From Nocardioides sp. InS609-2 (lineage in GTDB: Bacteria > Actinomycetota > Actinomycetes > Propionibacteriales > Nocardioidaceae): a DNA stretch of 64,000 nt. The DNA is taken from positions 1,922,001 through 1,986,000 of the forward strand of contig NZ_CP060034.1 of assembly GCF_023208195.1 (NCBI RefSeq), written 5' to 3'. Below, in pieces: positions 1 to 9,359 of this stretch. Numbering within the stretch: position 1 is the first letter of the stretch; each line of letters opens with the position of its first letter. The notes below the pieces were generated by a model that worked only from the letters and a program-made list of their open reading frames with translations, did no database searches and was not told the DNA's origin. A program made the position numbers and the translations under genes.

Positions 1-1278
<1,278 letters not shown>

Positions 1279-1298
1279 TCAACGTCACCAGTGCCGTG

Positions 1299-1325
1299 TT
1301 GTCACTCTCATGGCGAGAGTGCCAG
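1299..1325 (-). promoter_or_regulatory. CIRCE operator (promoter-distal copy 2) of groEL
   Basis: Inverted repeat TTGTCACTC-N9-GAGTGCCAG, close to the HrcA consensus TTAGCACTC-N9-GAGTGCTAA. It lies between the first CIRCE and the groEL start, about 130 bp upstream of the ATG. Less perfect than its neighbour. HrcA is expected to repress from here until heat shock. Confidence 0.85.
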
Positions 1326-1333
1326 CGTCATGT

Positions 1334-1360
1334 TTAGCACTCGAAGGGGGCGAGTGCAAA
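1334..1360 (-). promoter_or_regulatory. CIRCE operator (copy 1) of groEL
   Basis: TTAGCACTC-N9-GAGTGCAAA: left arm identical to the HrcA consensus, right arm with one mismatch, spacer exactly 9. Its centre is 35 bp from the centre of the second copy, so both face nearly the same helix side. No hrcA gene is in the window. Confidence 0.93.
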
Positions 1361-1385
1361 CGAATCGCGGCCTTCCGGACCCCGG

Positions 1386-2126
1386 TCAGCGCGCGGCCAG
1401 CCAGGTCTCGAAGTCGGGTCCGTCGAGTACGGCGTCGCCCCGGGGCACGAGGGCGCCGGCCCGGATGAGCTTCTCGGCCCGCCCGGGCAGCCACAGCGGC
1501 ACGGAGATGTAGCGCTTGCCGGCGGCCCGGACGTGGCGGCGTACCTGCCGGATCAGGGTGTCGGGCCGCGGCCCCGCGAGGTTGACCGTGCCGTCCTCGT
1601 CGCCGTGCGCGAGCCGGACCAGGTGCGCGGCAACGGTCTCGATCGCCACGGTCTGCACGGGCTGGATCGGCACCCCGACGACCGGGCCCTTGCGTGTCCA
1701 CTGCATCAGCTGGCCGCCGAAGTCGTGGAACTGCGTGGCCCGCAGGATCGTCGACGGCACGTCGCCACGGCGAGCCGCCTCCTCCTGCGCGAGCTTGGCG
1801 GCGAAGTAGCCCCGCCCCTCCAGCCCGTCGATGCCGTAGATCGACAGCGTGACGATGCGACGCACTCCGGCACGGGCACCCGCGGTCTGCAGGTTGCCGG
1901 CCACGCTCGTGAAGAACGCAGAGGCCACATCGCGATCCATCGAGGACACATTGGCGGCGTCGATCACGACCTCCACCCCGGCCAGTCCCTCGTCGAGCCC
2001 AGCTCCGGTGACGGCGTCGACGCCGGTCGCCCGGCTCAGCACCACGACTTCGTCCCCGGCGGCCTCGAGTGCTGCGACCGCGTGACGACCGGCAAGCCCG
2101 GCCCCTCCGATGACGGCGACCTTCAT
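1386..2126 (-). CDS. NAD(P)-binding (NmrA/SDR-like) protein
   Basis: A 246-residue atypical short-chain dehydrogenase-like protein. The N-terminal [17 protein letters not shown] is a Rossmann GxxGxxG loop; later [11 protein letters not shown] and [12 protein letters not shown] resemble NmrA/NAD-dependent epimerase-like proteins. The classical YxxxK is not obvious, so sensing or quinone reduction is as plausible as catalysis. It is divergent from an Rrf2-type regulator with a shared palindrome between them, implying the regulator controls it. The ATG at 2126 was chosen over a more upstream start because that one would read through the operator. Substrate unknown. Confidence 0.85.
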   Translation of the reverse strand: MKVAVIGGAGLAGRHAVAALEAAGDEVVVLSRATGVDAVTGAGLDEGLAGVEVVIDAANVSSMDRDVASAFFTSVAGNLQTAGARAGVRRIVTLSIYGIDGLEGRGYFAAKLAQEEAARRGDVPSTILRATQFHDFGGQLMQWTRKGPVVGVPIQPVQTVAIETVAAHLVRLAHGDEDGTVNLAGPRPDTLIRQVRRHVRAAGKRYISVPLWLPGRAEKLIRAGALVPRGDAVLDGPDFETWLAAR

Positions 2127-2141
2127 GACGACTCCTCGCAT

Positions 2142-2171
2142 ACGTGGATAATTGGTATCCACGTTATACCA
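2142..2171. promoter_or_regulatory. Overlapping palindromes between the Rrf2 gene and its divergent partner
   Basis: ACGTGGATA-ATTGG-TATCCACGT (2142-2164) is a perfect 9-bp inverted repeat with a 5-bp spacer. Overlapping it, TGGTAT-N7-ATACCA (2153-2171) is a second perfect repeat. Both lie within 80 bp of two divergent starts, where a dyad-binding Rrf2 dimer would sit. Confidence 0.75.
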
Positions 2172-2202
2172 GAGAACTCGGACATCCCGTAACCTCGTTT
2201 CC

Positions 2203-2697
2203 ATGCGTATCAGCGAAGGAGTCGAGTGGGCCGCTCACTGTGCCGTCGTCCTCGCCCAGCTCCCCGACGGCCTGGCCCTCAACGCCGGGGTGCTGGCGGA
2301 GTTCCACGGGGTGCCGAAGCCCTACCTCGCCAAGTCGCTGCAGGCGTTGTCGCGGGCCGGCATCGTGGCGTCGAGCCAGGGCCGCAACGGCGGCTATTCG
2401 CTGGCCCGGCCCGCAGGCGAGGTCACCCTGCTCGACATCGTGCTCGCCGTCGACGGCGGTCAGGCGGCCTTCCGGTGCACCGAGATCCGCCAGCGCGCGC
2501 CGCACCCGGCACCGCGGAAGTGCTTCCGCAGCTCGTGCGCGATCGCAGCCGGCATGTGGCGGGCCGAGCAGGCGTGGCGCGACGAGCTGGCCACGGTCAG
2601 GCTCGACGCACTCGCGTCCGGGGTGGCCGAGATCGTGCCCGACGACGTGATGGCCCAGAACGCCGGCTGGCTCGCCGCACGGATCGGTCGTGCCTGA
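2203..2697 (+). CDS. Rrf2 family transcriptional regulator
   Basis: A 164-residue winged-helix regulator: MRISEGVEWAAHCAVVLAQL, then the HTH around VPKPYLAKSLQALSRAGIV and the family signature SSQGRNGGYSLARPAGEVTL. Three cysteines in the C-terminal half (FRCTE, KCFRSSC) could ligate an iron-sulfur cluster or sense redox/NO, but their spacing (CX14CX4C) is not the classical IscR/NsrR pattern. Divergent from the NAD(P)-binding gene, a common pairing for Rrf2 proteins. It ends one base short of the convergent ATP-grasp gene. Confidence 0.9.
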   Translation: MRISEGVEWAAHCAVVLAQLPDGLALNAGVLAEFHGVPKPYLAKSLQALSRAGIVASSQGRNGGYSLARPAGEVTLLDIVLAVDGGQAAFRCTEIRQRAPHPAPRKCFRSSCAIAAGMWRAEQAWRDELATVRLDALASGVAEIVPDDVMAQNAGWLAARIGRA

Positions 2698-2698
2698 G

Positions 2699-3529
2699 TC
2701 AGCCCAGTCGGGCGGCCACCAGGTCGGCGAACACCTCCGCGTTGGCCGGGAGCACGTCGAGGTAGAGCCCCGGCTCGGTGACCTCGAGCTCGCTGACGCA
2801 CCAGTTCCCGTCGTACTTGAGCAGGTCGACGCGGCCGTAGTCGAGCGGCCGGCCGGTGAACTCGGCGGCGGCACGCAGCGCCTCGAGGGCCAGCACCGAC
2901 TCCGGGCCCGACATCGCGACCTCCGTGGTGCGGCCGCCGAACTGCTCGTGCACGCGGATCTCGCCCGCGCCGGGCACCTTGTTGACCATCGACACGGCCT
3001 CTCCGCCGATCACGAACACCGAGGTCTCGCCGTCGGTGTGGATCGTGGTGACAAGTGGCTGGGCCAGGACCGGGGCGTCGGGCAGGGCGATCGCGTTGCC
3101 GCGTCGTACGACGGTCACCCCGATGCCGCCGGCACCCACCCGCGGCTTCACGACCACGTCACCGAACTCGGCGACCGTGGCCTCGAGCTCGGCGGCGGAG
3201 ACCACGAGCCGCGTGGGTACGACGGGCACGTCACCGAGCCGGGCGAGGTAGCCCTTGTCGAGGTTCCACTGGAAGACGTCGGCGCCGTTGAGCACCGTCG
3301 TCGTCGCTTCGACCGAGTGAACCCAGGCCAGGAACTCCTCGGATCGGGTCATGTAGTCCCAGGTCGACCGCACGGCGACGAGGTCGGCGCCGACCCAGTC
3401 GACCGACGCGTCGTCCCACACGGCCCAGCGGGCGTCGATGCCGCGAGCGATCAGGGCCTTGTCGAGCGTCTCGTGGCCGGGCTCTCCCGCGGGCCAGTCG
3501 CGACTGGTGGCGAGGAGTACTGAGTTCAC
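2699..3529 (-). CDS. ATP-grasp family protein (RimK/glutathione-synthetase-like)
   Basis: A 276-residue protein predicted to couple ATP hydrolysis to carboxylate-amine or carboxylate-thiol ligation through an acylphosphate. It has an N-terminal pre-ATP-grasp domain (NSVLLATSRDWPAG), the ATP-binding strand VVVKPRVGAGGIGV, and the Mg-binding stretch DLLKYDGNWCVSELEV. It starts with GTG overlapping the stop of the upstream methyltransferase gene (GTGA), so the two are translationally coupled and may act on the same small molecule or peptide. Substrate not inferable. Confidence 0.85.
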   Translation of the reverse strand: MNSVLLATSRDWPAGEPGHETLDKALIARGIDARWAVWDDASVDWVGADLVAVRSTWDYMTRSEEFLAWVHSVEATTTVLNGADVFQWNLDKGYLARLGDVPVVPTRLVVSAAELEATVAEFGDVVVKPRVGAGGIGVTVVRRGNAIALPDAPVLAQPLVTTIHTDGETSVFVIGGEAVSMVNKVPGAGEIRVHEQFGGRTTEVAMSGPESVLALEALRAAAEFTGRPLDYGRVDLLKYDGNWCVSELEVTEPGLYLDVLPANAEVFADLVAARLG

Positions 3530-4236
3530 TCGTAGCGCTCCTTCAAGACGTCCAGCTTGTTGGTGCCCTCCACGTTGTCGCCCTTCTCGACGACCACGAG
3601 GTTGTGGTAGCAGTGCACCGACCTGACCCAGCGGTCCGTGTACGACGGCTCGTGCTGGTCGACGTACTCCTCGAAGTTGAGGCCGTCGACGAGGTCCTTG
3701 ACGAGGTCCATCGACGTGCCGCGCGCCCGGGGGTCGGCCTGCCCGCCCCACTCGGGCCAGTACGACGTCTGGGTGTCCTCGATCGCGTAGACACCGTCGT
3801 CGGGCAGCAGCGGGAACAGCACGCCGAAGCTCGCCCGCACGTGGTCGGGGACGTGTGACCCGTCGTCGATGACGACCAACGGCTGGTGCTCCTCCATCAG
3901 CGAGGTGAGCAGCGCCTCGTCGGTCTGATCCCCTTGTACGACGGTGATCCGGCCGCCGCTCAGCGCCGTCTTGTCCTCGATGTCGAGGCCGATGACGTGG
4001 GCCTTCGGGAAGAACCACTTCCACATCTTGAGGGAAGCGCCACCCATGCTGCGGGCGTAACCGCCGACACCGAGCTCGAGCAGCGTGAACTCCTCGCCGC
4101 GCAGGTGCTCGAGGTGCCGCTGGTAGTGCGGGGTGTAGCGGTGCACGCCCCACTTGTCGGTGCCGAACTCCACCGCGAGCTCGGTGAGGTCCATGGCGAG
4201 CAGCCGGCGTCGTCGTTCCTTCGGGTCCTCGGGCAT
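3526..4236 (-). CDS. Class I SAM-dependent methyltransferase (macrocin/mycinamicin O-methyltransferase-like)
   Basis: A 236-residue protein with the SAM-binding motif LLELGVGGY, the acidic loop VIGLDIEDK and the core strand LVVIDDGSHVPDHVR. The pattern, including TDKWGVHRYTPHYQRHLEHL near the start and the metal-site-like IDDGSH, resembles the TylF/MycE sugar O-methyltransferase superfamily. No macrolide genes are nearby, so the acceptor is unknown. First gene of a two-gene coupled unit with the downstream ATP-grasp gene. A second ATG at codon 15 is possible. Confidence 0.85.
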   Translation of the reverse strand: MPEDPKERRRRLLAMDLTELAVEFGTDKWGVHRYTPHYQRHLEHLRGEEFTLLELGVGGYARSMGGASLKMWKWFFPKAHVIGLDIEDKTALSGGRITVVQGDQTDEALLTSLMEEHQPLVVIDDGSHVPDHVRASFGVLFPLLPDDGVYAIEDTQTSYWPEWGGQADPRARGTSMDLVKDLVDGLNFEEYVDQHEPSYTDRWVRSVHCYHNLVVVEKGDNVEGTNKLDVLKERYE

Positions 4237-4245
4237 CCGGTCAGA

Positions 4246-5067
4246 CTAGAACGCCGGAGCATGGTGCCCGAAGGGCAGGTCTTCGGCATGTCCGAGCGCG
4301 CGGAGCACCGACGGCAACATCGCCTTGGCCGTACGCCGGTAGCCGGCCGCGCTGGGATGGAACCGGTCGAGGCTGAACATCTCGTCGGGGTTGGTGATGA
4401 AGAACGGGCCGACGACATGGGCCAGCGAGACGACGTACGCACCGCGTTCGAGAGCCACCTCGCGCTGGGCGTTGGCGAGCTGACGGCTGGCCCGCGAGCC
4501 CAGGCTGCGCAGGGGCTGCGGCACCGGGCGGAGTGCGCCGAGGTCGGGGCAGGTGCCCACCACGACACGGGATCCGAGCTCGTGCAGCCGGTCGACGGCC
4601 TCGGCGAGATGGCGCACCGACTCGGCCACCGGGACCCGGTGGGTGACGTCGTTGCCACCGACCACGATGACGGCCGCGTCGGGCCGGTACCCGTCGGGCA
4701 GCGCGTCGAGCTGTTCGGCGAGCACGCTCGACTCGGAGCCCACGCGGGCCGCCGTACGCAGGCGGACGGAGGTGTCGGTGGCCTTGCCCAGACCCTTGGC
4801 GAGCCGGGCGCCGAGGGTGTCCTTGGCGCGCTCGGCACCAAGCCCTGCGGCGATGGAGTCGCCGAGCATCAGCAGGTCGAGGCGCCCCGGCTGGCTCTTG
4901 CGGTAGGTCTTGTCGGCTTCGGGAGCCTCGTGCCCGAGCGGGTCGCCGATGAGGCCGCGCGCGATCGCCGCCTGCCGCTGGAGGAACTGCCGCGCGCCGA
5001 CGCTGCTGGTGGCCACGACACCGGCCGAGGCCAGCACCCCGACGGTCCATCGTTCGCGAGCCCGCAT
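4246..5067 (-). CDS. SGNH/GDSL-type esterase with N-terminal membrane anchor
   Basis: A 273-residue serine esterase. Visible blocks: LLMLGDSIAAGLG (nucleophile Ser in GDS), RVGSESS (block II Gly), VIVVGGNDVTH (block III GxND) and DRFHPSAAGY (Asp/His of the triad). A single hydrophobic stretch near the N-terminus (VGVLASAGVVATSSVGA) suggests a membrane anchor or uncleaved signal, so it probably acts outside the membrane. An upstream GTG would add ten residues. Substrate could be a lipid or an O-acetylated glycan. Confidence 0.9.
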   Translation of the reverse strand: MRARERWTVGVLASAGVVATSSVGARQFLQRQAAIARGLIGDPLGHEAPEADKTYRKSQPGRLDLLMLGDSIAAGLGAERAKDTLGARLAKGLGKATDTSVRLRTAARVGSESSVLAEQLDALPDGYRPDAAVIVVGGNDVTHRVPVAESVRHLAEAVDRLHELGSRVVVGTCPDLGALRPVPQPLRSLGSRASRQLANAQREVALERGAYVVSLAHVVGPFFITNPDEMFSLDRFHPSAAGYRRTAKAMLPSVLRALGHAEDLPFGHHAPAF

Positions 5068-5136
5068 GCGCCGAGTAGAACCAACCCGCCTGAACACGCG
5101 GTCAACCCGACATGTCGGGCGGCCGAACGCAGCCGC

Positions 5137-5601
5137 TCAGTCGGCCAGCTCGGGCGGGAAACCGCCGGTGGCGACCGGACCCCACCGCTCGATGGTGAGC
5201 CGGACGAGCGACTTGTCCTGGTCGCGCATCGCCTGGCGGTACTCGTCCCAGTCGGGGTGGTCCCCGGAGATGCTGCGAAAGTAGTCGACCAGCGGCTCGA
5301 CCGCGTCGGGCATGTCGATGACCTCGGCGACGCCGTCGATCTGCACCCATGGCCCGTTCCACTCGTCGCTGTGGATCAGCGCACTGGCGGCAGAGCTGCG
5401 GCGCAGGTTCGTCACCTTGGCGCGGGACGGGTACGTCGCCACGACGAGCCGGCCCTGCTCGTCGACGCCGCACGAGACGGGTGAGAGCTGCGGGCGGCCG
5501 TCGCGCCGGGTGGTCACCAGGGTGGCCCGGTGGCGTGGCCGGATGAAGTCCAGCAGTGCGTCTCGGTCGACCTTGTCGTTGGTTGCGATGGTGCGTGCCA
5601 T
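5137..5601 (-). CDS. PPOX class, probably F420-dependent oxidoreductase
   Basis: A 154-residue split-barrel flavin/F420-binding protein. The opening LLDFIRPRHRATLVTTRRDG followed by RPQLSPVSCGVDEQGRLVVA and the strand ATYPSRAKVTNLRR match the pyridoxamine-phosphate-oxidase-like superfamily; the C-terminal SLVRLTIERWGPVATGGFPPEL is typical of the actinobacterial F420-dependent branch. Reaction and substrate unknown. Monocistronic. Confidence 0.85.
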   Translation of the reverse strand: MARTIATNDKVDRDALLDFIRPRHRATLVTTRRDGRPQLSPVSCGVDEQGRLVVATYPSRAKVTNLRRSSAASALIHSDEWNGPWVQIDGVAEVIDMPDAVEPLVDYFRSISGDHPDWDEYRQAMRDQDKSLVRLTIERWGPVATGGFPPELAD

Positions 5602-5681
5602 GCCTCCACTGTGCCGGACGGGCGATGATCTGAGTACGCACGCGGATTCGGCAGACCGGGTCCCGGGCCGAAGATCCGCAC

Positions 5682-6866
5682 ATGACCACTCCCGTCTCTC
5701 CCCAGCGCCTGGCCTGGCTCACCGACGAGGTCGGTGCCTGGCAGTCCTCCGGACTCGTCGATGACGACACGGCGACCCGCATCCTCGGCAGCTATGCCGC
5801 CTCCCGCCGCTTCTCGCTGGCCCGCCTCCTGCTCGGGGTCGGCGGCACCTTCGTCGGCGTCGGCCTGATCTGGCTGGTCGCAGCCAACCTCGACGAGCTC
5901 GCCCCCATCGCGCGCTTCGTCGTCGTGGCCGTGCTCTGGCTGGCGCTCCTCGCCGGCGGCGAGCTGCTGGCCGGTCGCGGTCCGGCGCTCCTCGCCGGCG
6001 CCGTACGACTCGTCGCTGCACTCACCTCCGGCGCTGTCATCTTCCAGGCCGCGCAGAGCCTCCAGGTGCCGGCGTACGAGCCGCGGCTGATCGGCCTCTG
6101 GGGCGTAGCCGCACTCGTCCACGCCTACGCGACCCGGGCTCGCGGCCCGCTGCTGGTCGGCATGTCGGCGCTGTCCGGCTGGGTGCTGTGGCAAGGGCTC
6201 TTCGATGACGCGACGTTCCTCCGCGTCGTCCTGATCCTGCTTGCCACGGGCGTGTTCTCGCTCGCGGTCGCGGCACTGCACGACCGCTGGGTGCCGGCAT
6301 TCGCAGGGCCGTGGCGCCTTGTGGGCATGGCGTTCACGCTGATCGGGCTCTTCGTCTCCGCCCTGCCCGACACCGGCGACTCAGATCTCGGGCCGAGCAT
6401 CTTCCTCATCGTCCTAGGCGTCGTCGCGGTCGTGGTGACCGCGGCCGCCCTCCGTGTCGGCACGGTCGTGGCGCGATGGGAGGTTGCCGGCGCGGCTGCG
6501 GCCCTGGCGGTCGGCGTACTTCTTGCTCTCTGGGAGCCCGGCTCGGATCCCGACCACCTCGGTGCCGGCGACCTGCTCCACGCCGCCCTCTGCGTCGTCG
6601 CTTACGTCGCCCTCGCGGTCGGCGTCGCCGCCCTCGGCGCCCTGCGCGACAACTGGGTGCTGACCGCGATGGCCGCCGTCGCCCTGGTCGTGTTCACGTC
6701 GTTCCAGAGCTTCGCGGTCTTCGCCGCCATCATCGACGGGGCGTGGCTGTTCCTGCTCGTCGGCCTCGTCTTCCTCGCCACCGGGTTCGTCTTCGACCGA
6801 GCCCGGCGCACCCTCGCATCCGAGCTGGCCGCTGAGCTGGCCGGCCCGACAGGAGCCCAGTCATGA
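5682..6866 (+). CDS. DUF2157 polytopic membrane protein
   Basis: A 394-residue integral membrane protein. Residues 1-45 form the soluble DUF2157 head (RLAWLTDEVGAWQSSGLVDD), followed by about ten hydrophobic helices such as GGTFVGVGLIWLVAANL and FLLVGLVFLATGFVF. Family function is unknown. Its ATG-overlapped partner is a GDYXXLXY protein; these two families often occur together and probably form one membrane complex. Confidence 0.85.
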   Translation: MTTPVSPQRLAWLTDEVGAWQSSGLVDDDTATRILGSYAASRRFSLARLLLGVGGTFVGVGLIWLVAANLDELAPIARFVVVAVLWLALLAGGELLAGRGPALLAGAVRLVAALTSGAVIFQAAQSLQVPAYEPRLIGLWGVAALVHAYATRARGPLLVGMSALSGWVLWQGLFDDATFLRVVLILLATGVFSLAVAALHDRWVPAFAGPWRLVGMAFTLIGLFVSALPDTGDSDLGPSIFLIVLGVVAVVVTAAALRVGTVVARWEVAGAAAALAVGVLLALWEPGSDPDHLGAGDLLHAALCVVAYVALAVGVAALGALRDNWVLTAMAAVALVVFTSFQSFAVFAAIIDGAWLFLLVGLVFLATGFVFDRARRTLASELAAELAGPTGAQS

Positions 6867-7327
6867 TCCGCACCATCGCACTGGTGGCCGCCGTACAGCT
6901 TGCCGCCACCGGTCTCGCCGTCGCTCCTCAGCTCTCCGCCCGGGTCGCGGGCGACGAGATCCAGCTCCGTGTCGAGCCGCTGGACCCGATCGACCCGTTC
7001 CGTGGGGCGTACGTCGCGCTCGATTATCCGGACCTACGGCTGGACCGCGAGATGACGGGCGAACACGGGGACGTCTACATCAGCCTCGTCGACGACGGTT
7101 CGACCATGAAGGCGGGCGGCTGGAGCCGCACCCGGCCCGAAGACGGCACCTACCTGACGTGCAGCGATCGCGACTGGCAGGTCGAGTGCGGGATCGAGAG
7201 CTGGTTCGTGCCGCAGGACAAGGCACATGCGCTCGAGGACGCCGTACGCGACGGCGATGTCGTGGCCACCGTCAAGGTCGACTCGCGCGGTCACGCCGCG
7301 ATCGTGGCCGTCGCGGCAGATTCCTGA
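6863..7327 (+). CDS. GDYXXLXY domain protein
   Basis: A 154-residue exported or membrane-tethered protein with an N-terminal hydrophobic segment (TIALVAAVQLAATGLAVAP) and a variant of the family signature in DPFRGAYVALDYPDLRL. The start overlaps the upstream DUF2157 stop as ATGA. Function of the family is not known; the pairing with DUF2157 is conserved. Here the Asp of GDY is replaced by Ala (GAY). Confidence 0.8.
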   Translation: MIRTIALVAAVQLAATGLAVAPQLSARVAGDEIQLRVEPLDPIDPFRGAYVALDYPDLRLDREMTGEHGDVYISLVDDGSTMKAGGWSRTRPEDGTYLTCSDRDWQVECGIESWFVPQDKAHALEDAVRDGDVVATVKVDSRGHAAIVAVAADS

Positions 7328-7401
7328 GCAAACCTGTCGATCTCACCCTCCCCCGCGCGTCATATCGGTGGAAGACTCACCCCACCGAGAGAGGAATGGT
7401 C

Positions 7402-7749
7402 ATGTCCGACTACATCCTGCTGATCCCCACCGACGAGGCTGCCTGGGACGCGAGCTCCCAGGCGGCCAAGGACGCCATGTACGCCAAGCACCACGAGTTC
7501 GGCGAGGCACTGGCCGCGCGCGGCCACAAGGTCAAGGCCGCCGCCGAGCTGTCGAACAGCCGGGAGACGAGGGTCGTCACCGGCGACCGCGACGACGTCG
7601 TCGTCACCGAGGGTCCGTACGCCGAGAGCGCTGAGCAGCTGTCGGGCTTCTACCTGATCGACACCGACGACATCGACGACCTCGTCCAGTGCGTCGGCAT
7701 CCTGGCTGAAGGTGAGAAGGGACTCGAGCTGCGCCGGTGCAACCCGTGA
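7402..7749 (+). CDS. YCII-related (DGPF) protein 1
   Basis: A 115-residue ferredoxin-like fold protein. VVTEGPYAESAEQLSGFYLIDTDD contains the family's EGPF/Y-AE-EQL-G-Y signature. The start at 7402 is supported by GAGAGG seven bases upstream. First gene of an operon with a second DGPF protein and an ECF sigma factor; DGPF proteins are the hallmark partners of ECF42 sigma factors, although their exact role is unclear. Confidence 0.87.
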   Translation: MSDYILLIPTDEAAWDASSQAAKDAMYAKHHEFGEALAARGHKVKAAAELSNSRETRVVTGDRDDVVVTEGPYAESAEQLSGFYLIDTDDIDDLVQCVGILAEGEKGLELRRCNP

Positions 7750-8093
7750 GGTTGCTCCTCCTGCTCAACGAGGAAGACCCGACCGCCTGGGATCGGGCGA
7801 CCGAGGCACAGCGGCAGACCGTGTTCGACGGCCACGCCTCCTTCGACGCAGCGCTCGGGGAACGTGGCGCGCTGGTCGTCGGCGAGGCGCTGGCCGGGGC
7901 GGCCGAGTCCCGAGGCGTTCGCGGCGGCGTCGTGACCGAGGGTCCGTTCGCCGAGTCCGCAGAGCAGTTGGTCGGGCTCTACCTCGTCGACCTGGACTCG
8001 ATGGAGACGGCTCTGGACCTCGCCCGGCTGCTCTCGCCGGGCTACACGATCGAGGTGCGTCCGGTCACCTCGATCGACGGGTACGACGGCTGA
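7746..8093 (+). CDS. YCII-related (DGPF) protein 2
   Basis: A paralogue of the preceding gene: 115 residues with the signature VVTEGPFAESAEQLVGLYLVDLDS. The GTG at 7746 overlaps the upstream TGA (GTGA), so translation is coupled; another in-frame GTG three codons earlier is less likely. Tandem DGPF genes upstream of an ECF42 gene suggest a heteromeric DGPF complex tied to sigma-factor control. Confidence 0.87.
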   Translation: MRLLLLLNEEDPTAWDRATEAQRQTVFDGHASFDAALGERGALVVGEALAGAAESRGVRGGVVTEGPFAESAEQLVGLYLVDLDSMETALDLARLLSPGYTIEVRPVTSIDGYDG

Positions 8094-8097
8094 CTGC

Positions 8098-9330
8098 ATG
8101 GACGAGCTCGACCGCGCGTGGCGCGAGGAGTGGGGACGGCTATTGGCGCTGCTGGTGGCCGGGTTCCGGCGCCTCGACCTGGCCGAGGACGGGCTGGCCG
8201 ACGCCTTCGAGGCGGCGGCCCGGACCTGGCCGCGCGACGGCGTACCCACCAACCCGCCGGGGTGGCTGCTGACAGCGGCCCGGCGGCGCATCCTCGACCG
8301 GCTCCGATCGGAGGCGGTCGCGGTACGCACCCTTCCTCGGCTCGCCGTGGAGTCCGAGCTGACCGAGGAGGCGCAGCGCGTGATGGCCGACGACGGGAAG
8401 GGACTGGTCGACGAGCGGCTGCGGCTGGTGCTGCTGTGCGCGCACCCGTCGCTGTCGCCCGACGCCGCAGCCGCGCTCACCCTGCGGCTGGTGCTGGGTG
8501 TCTCCACGCCCGACATCGCGCGACTGTTCCTGGTCAGCACCCCGACGATGGCGGCCAGGCTGACGCGGGCCCGCAAGCGGCTGGCGAGCGAGTCGTTCGC
8601 CGTGCCCACCGGCGCCGAGCTCGTACGCCGCGTGGCGACGGTCGCCGACATCGCCTACTTGGCCTTCACGGCCGGCTACGCCCCGGGCTCGGGCCCCGAC
8701 GTCGTCCGGGCGACGGAGGCGGGCGAGGCGATCCGGTTGCTGCGCGTGGTGCGCGGGCTGCTACCCCGCGGCTTCGCCGGCACCGACGAGATCGACGCGC
8801 TGCTCGCCCTGATGCTCTTACAGCACGCCCGGCGCGACGCGCGGGTGGACGACGGCGCGCTCGTGCTGCTGCCCGACCAGGACCGCACCCGCTGGCACAC
8901 GGACGAGATCGGCGAAGCCGTCGCGCTGCTGCGGCCGCAGCTCCTCCGGGACTCCACGCCGTACCTGTTGCAGGCGCTGATCGCCGCCGAGCACGCCATC
9001 GCCGCCTCCGCGGAGCAGACGGACTGGAGCCGGATCGCGCAGTGGTACGCCGCGCTCGAGGCACTGGTGCCCTCACCGGTGGTGCGGCTCAACCGGGCGG
9101 TGGCAGTGGCGGAAGCCGACGGCCCTTTCGCCGGGTTACGGCTCCTCGAAGGCCTCGACCTGCCCGGTCACCGGCTGCCCGGCGCCCGGGCCGAGCTGCT
9201 GGCCCGGTCGGGAGACGTGGCCGCCGCACTCGCGTCGTACGACGAGGCGATCGCGCGCTGCGACAACGAGGCCGAGCGCGCGCACCTCGCGCAGCGGCGC
9301 CTGGAAGAGTCGCGTCCGCTGCCCCGCTAG
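8098..9330 (+). CDS. ECF42-group RNA polymerase sigma factor with long C-terminal extension
   Basis: A 410-residue sigma factor. Residues about 1-70 are sigma region 2 (ADAFEAAARTWPRDGVPTNP, PPGWLLTAARRRILDRLR); region 4 spans about 110-160 (LVLGVSTPDIARLFLVSTPT, MAARLTRARKRL). The remaining 230 residues are a helical extension with TPR-like repeats ending in VRLNRAVAVAEADGP and ASYDEAIARCDNEAERA. This architecture and the two DGPF genes directly upstream define ECF42. No anti-sigma factor is present, as expected for this group; control is thought to run through the C-terminal extension. Confidence 0.93.
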   Translation: MDELDRAWREEWGRLLALLVAGFRRLDLAEDGLADAFEAAARTWPRDGVPTNPPGWLLTAARRRILDRLRSEAVAVRTLPRLAVESELTEEAQRVMADDGKGLVDERLRLVLLCAHPSLSPDAAAALTLRLVLGVSTPDIARLFLVSTPTMAARLTRARKRLASESFAVPTGAELVRRVATVADIAYLAFTAGYAPGSGPDVVRATEAGEAIRLLRVVRGLLPRGFAGTDEIDALLALMLLQHARRDARVDDGALVLLPDQDRTRWHTDEIGEAVALLRPQLLRDSTPYLLQALIAAEHAIAASAEQTDWSRIAQWYAALEALVPSPVVRLNRAVAVAEADGPFAGLRLLEGLDLPGHRLPGARAELLARSGDVAAALASYDEAIARCDNEAERAHLAQRRLEESRPLPR

Positions 9331-9359
9331 CGATACCTCAGCCGGAGCACGCGACAGGC

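Noticed and set aside
3526..4236. Macrolide biosynthesis gene cluster signalled by a TylF-like methyltransferase
   Set aside because: No polyketide synthase, deoxysugar or glycosyltransferase genes nearby.
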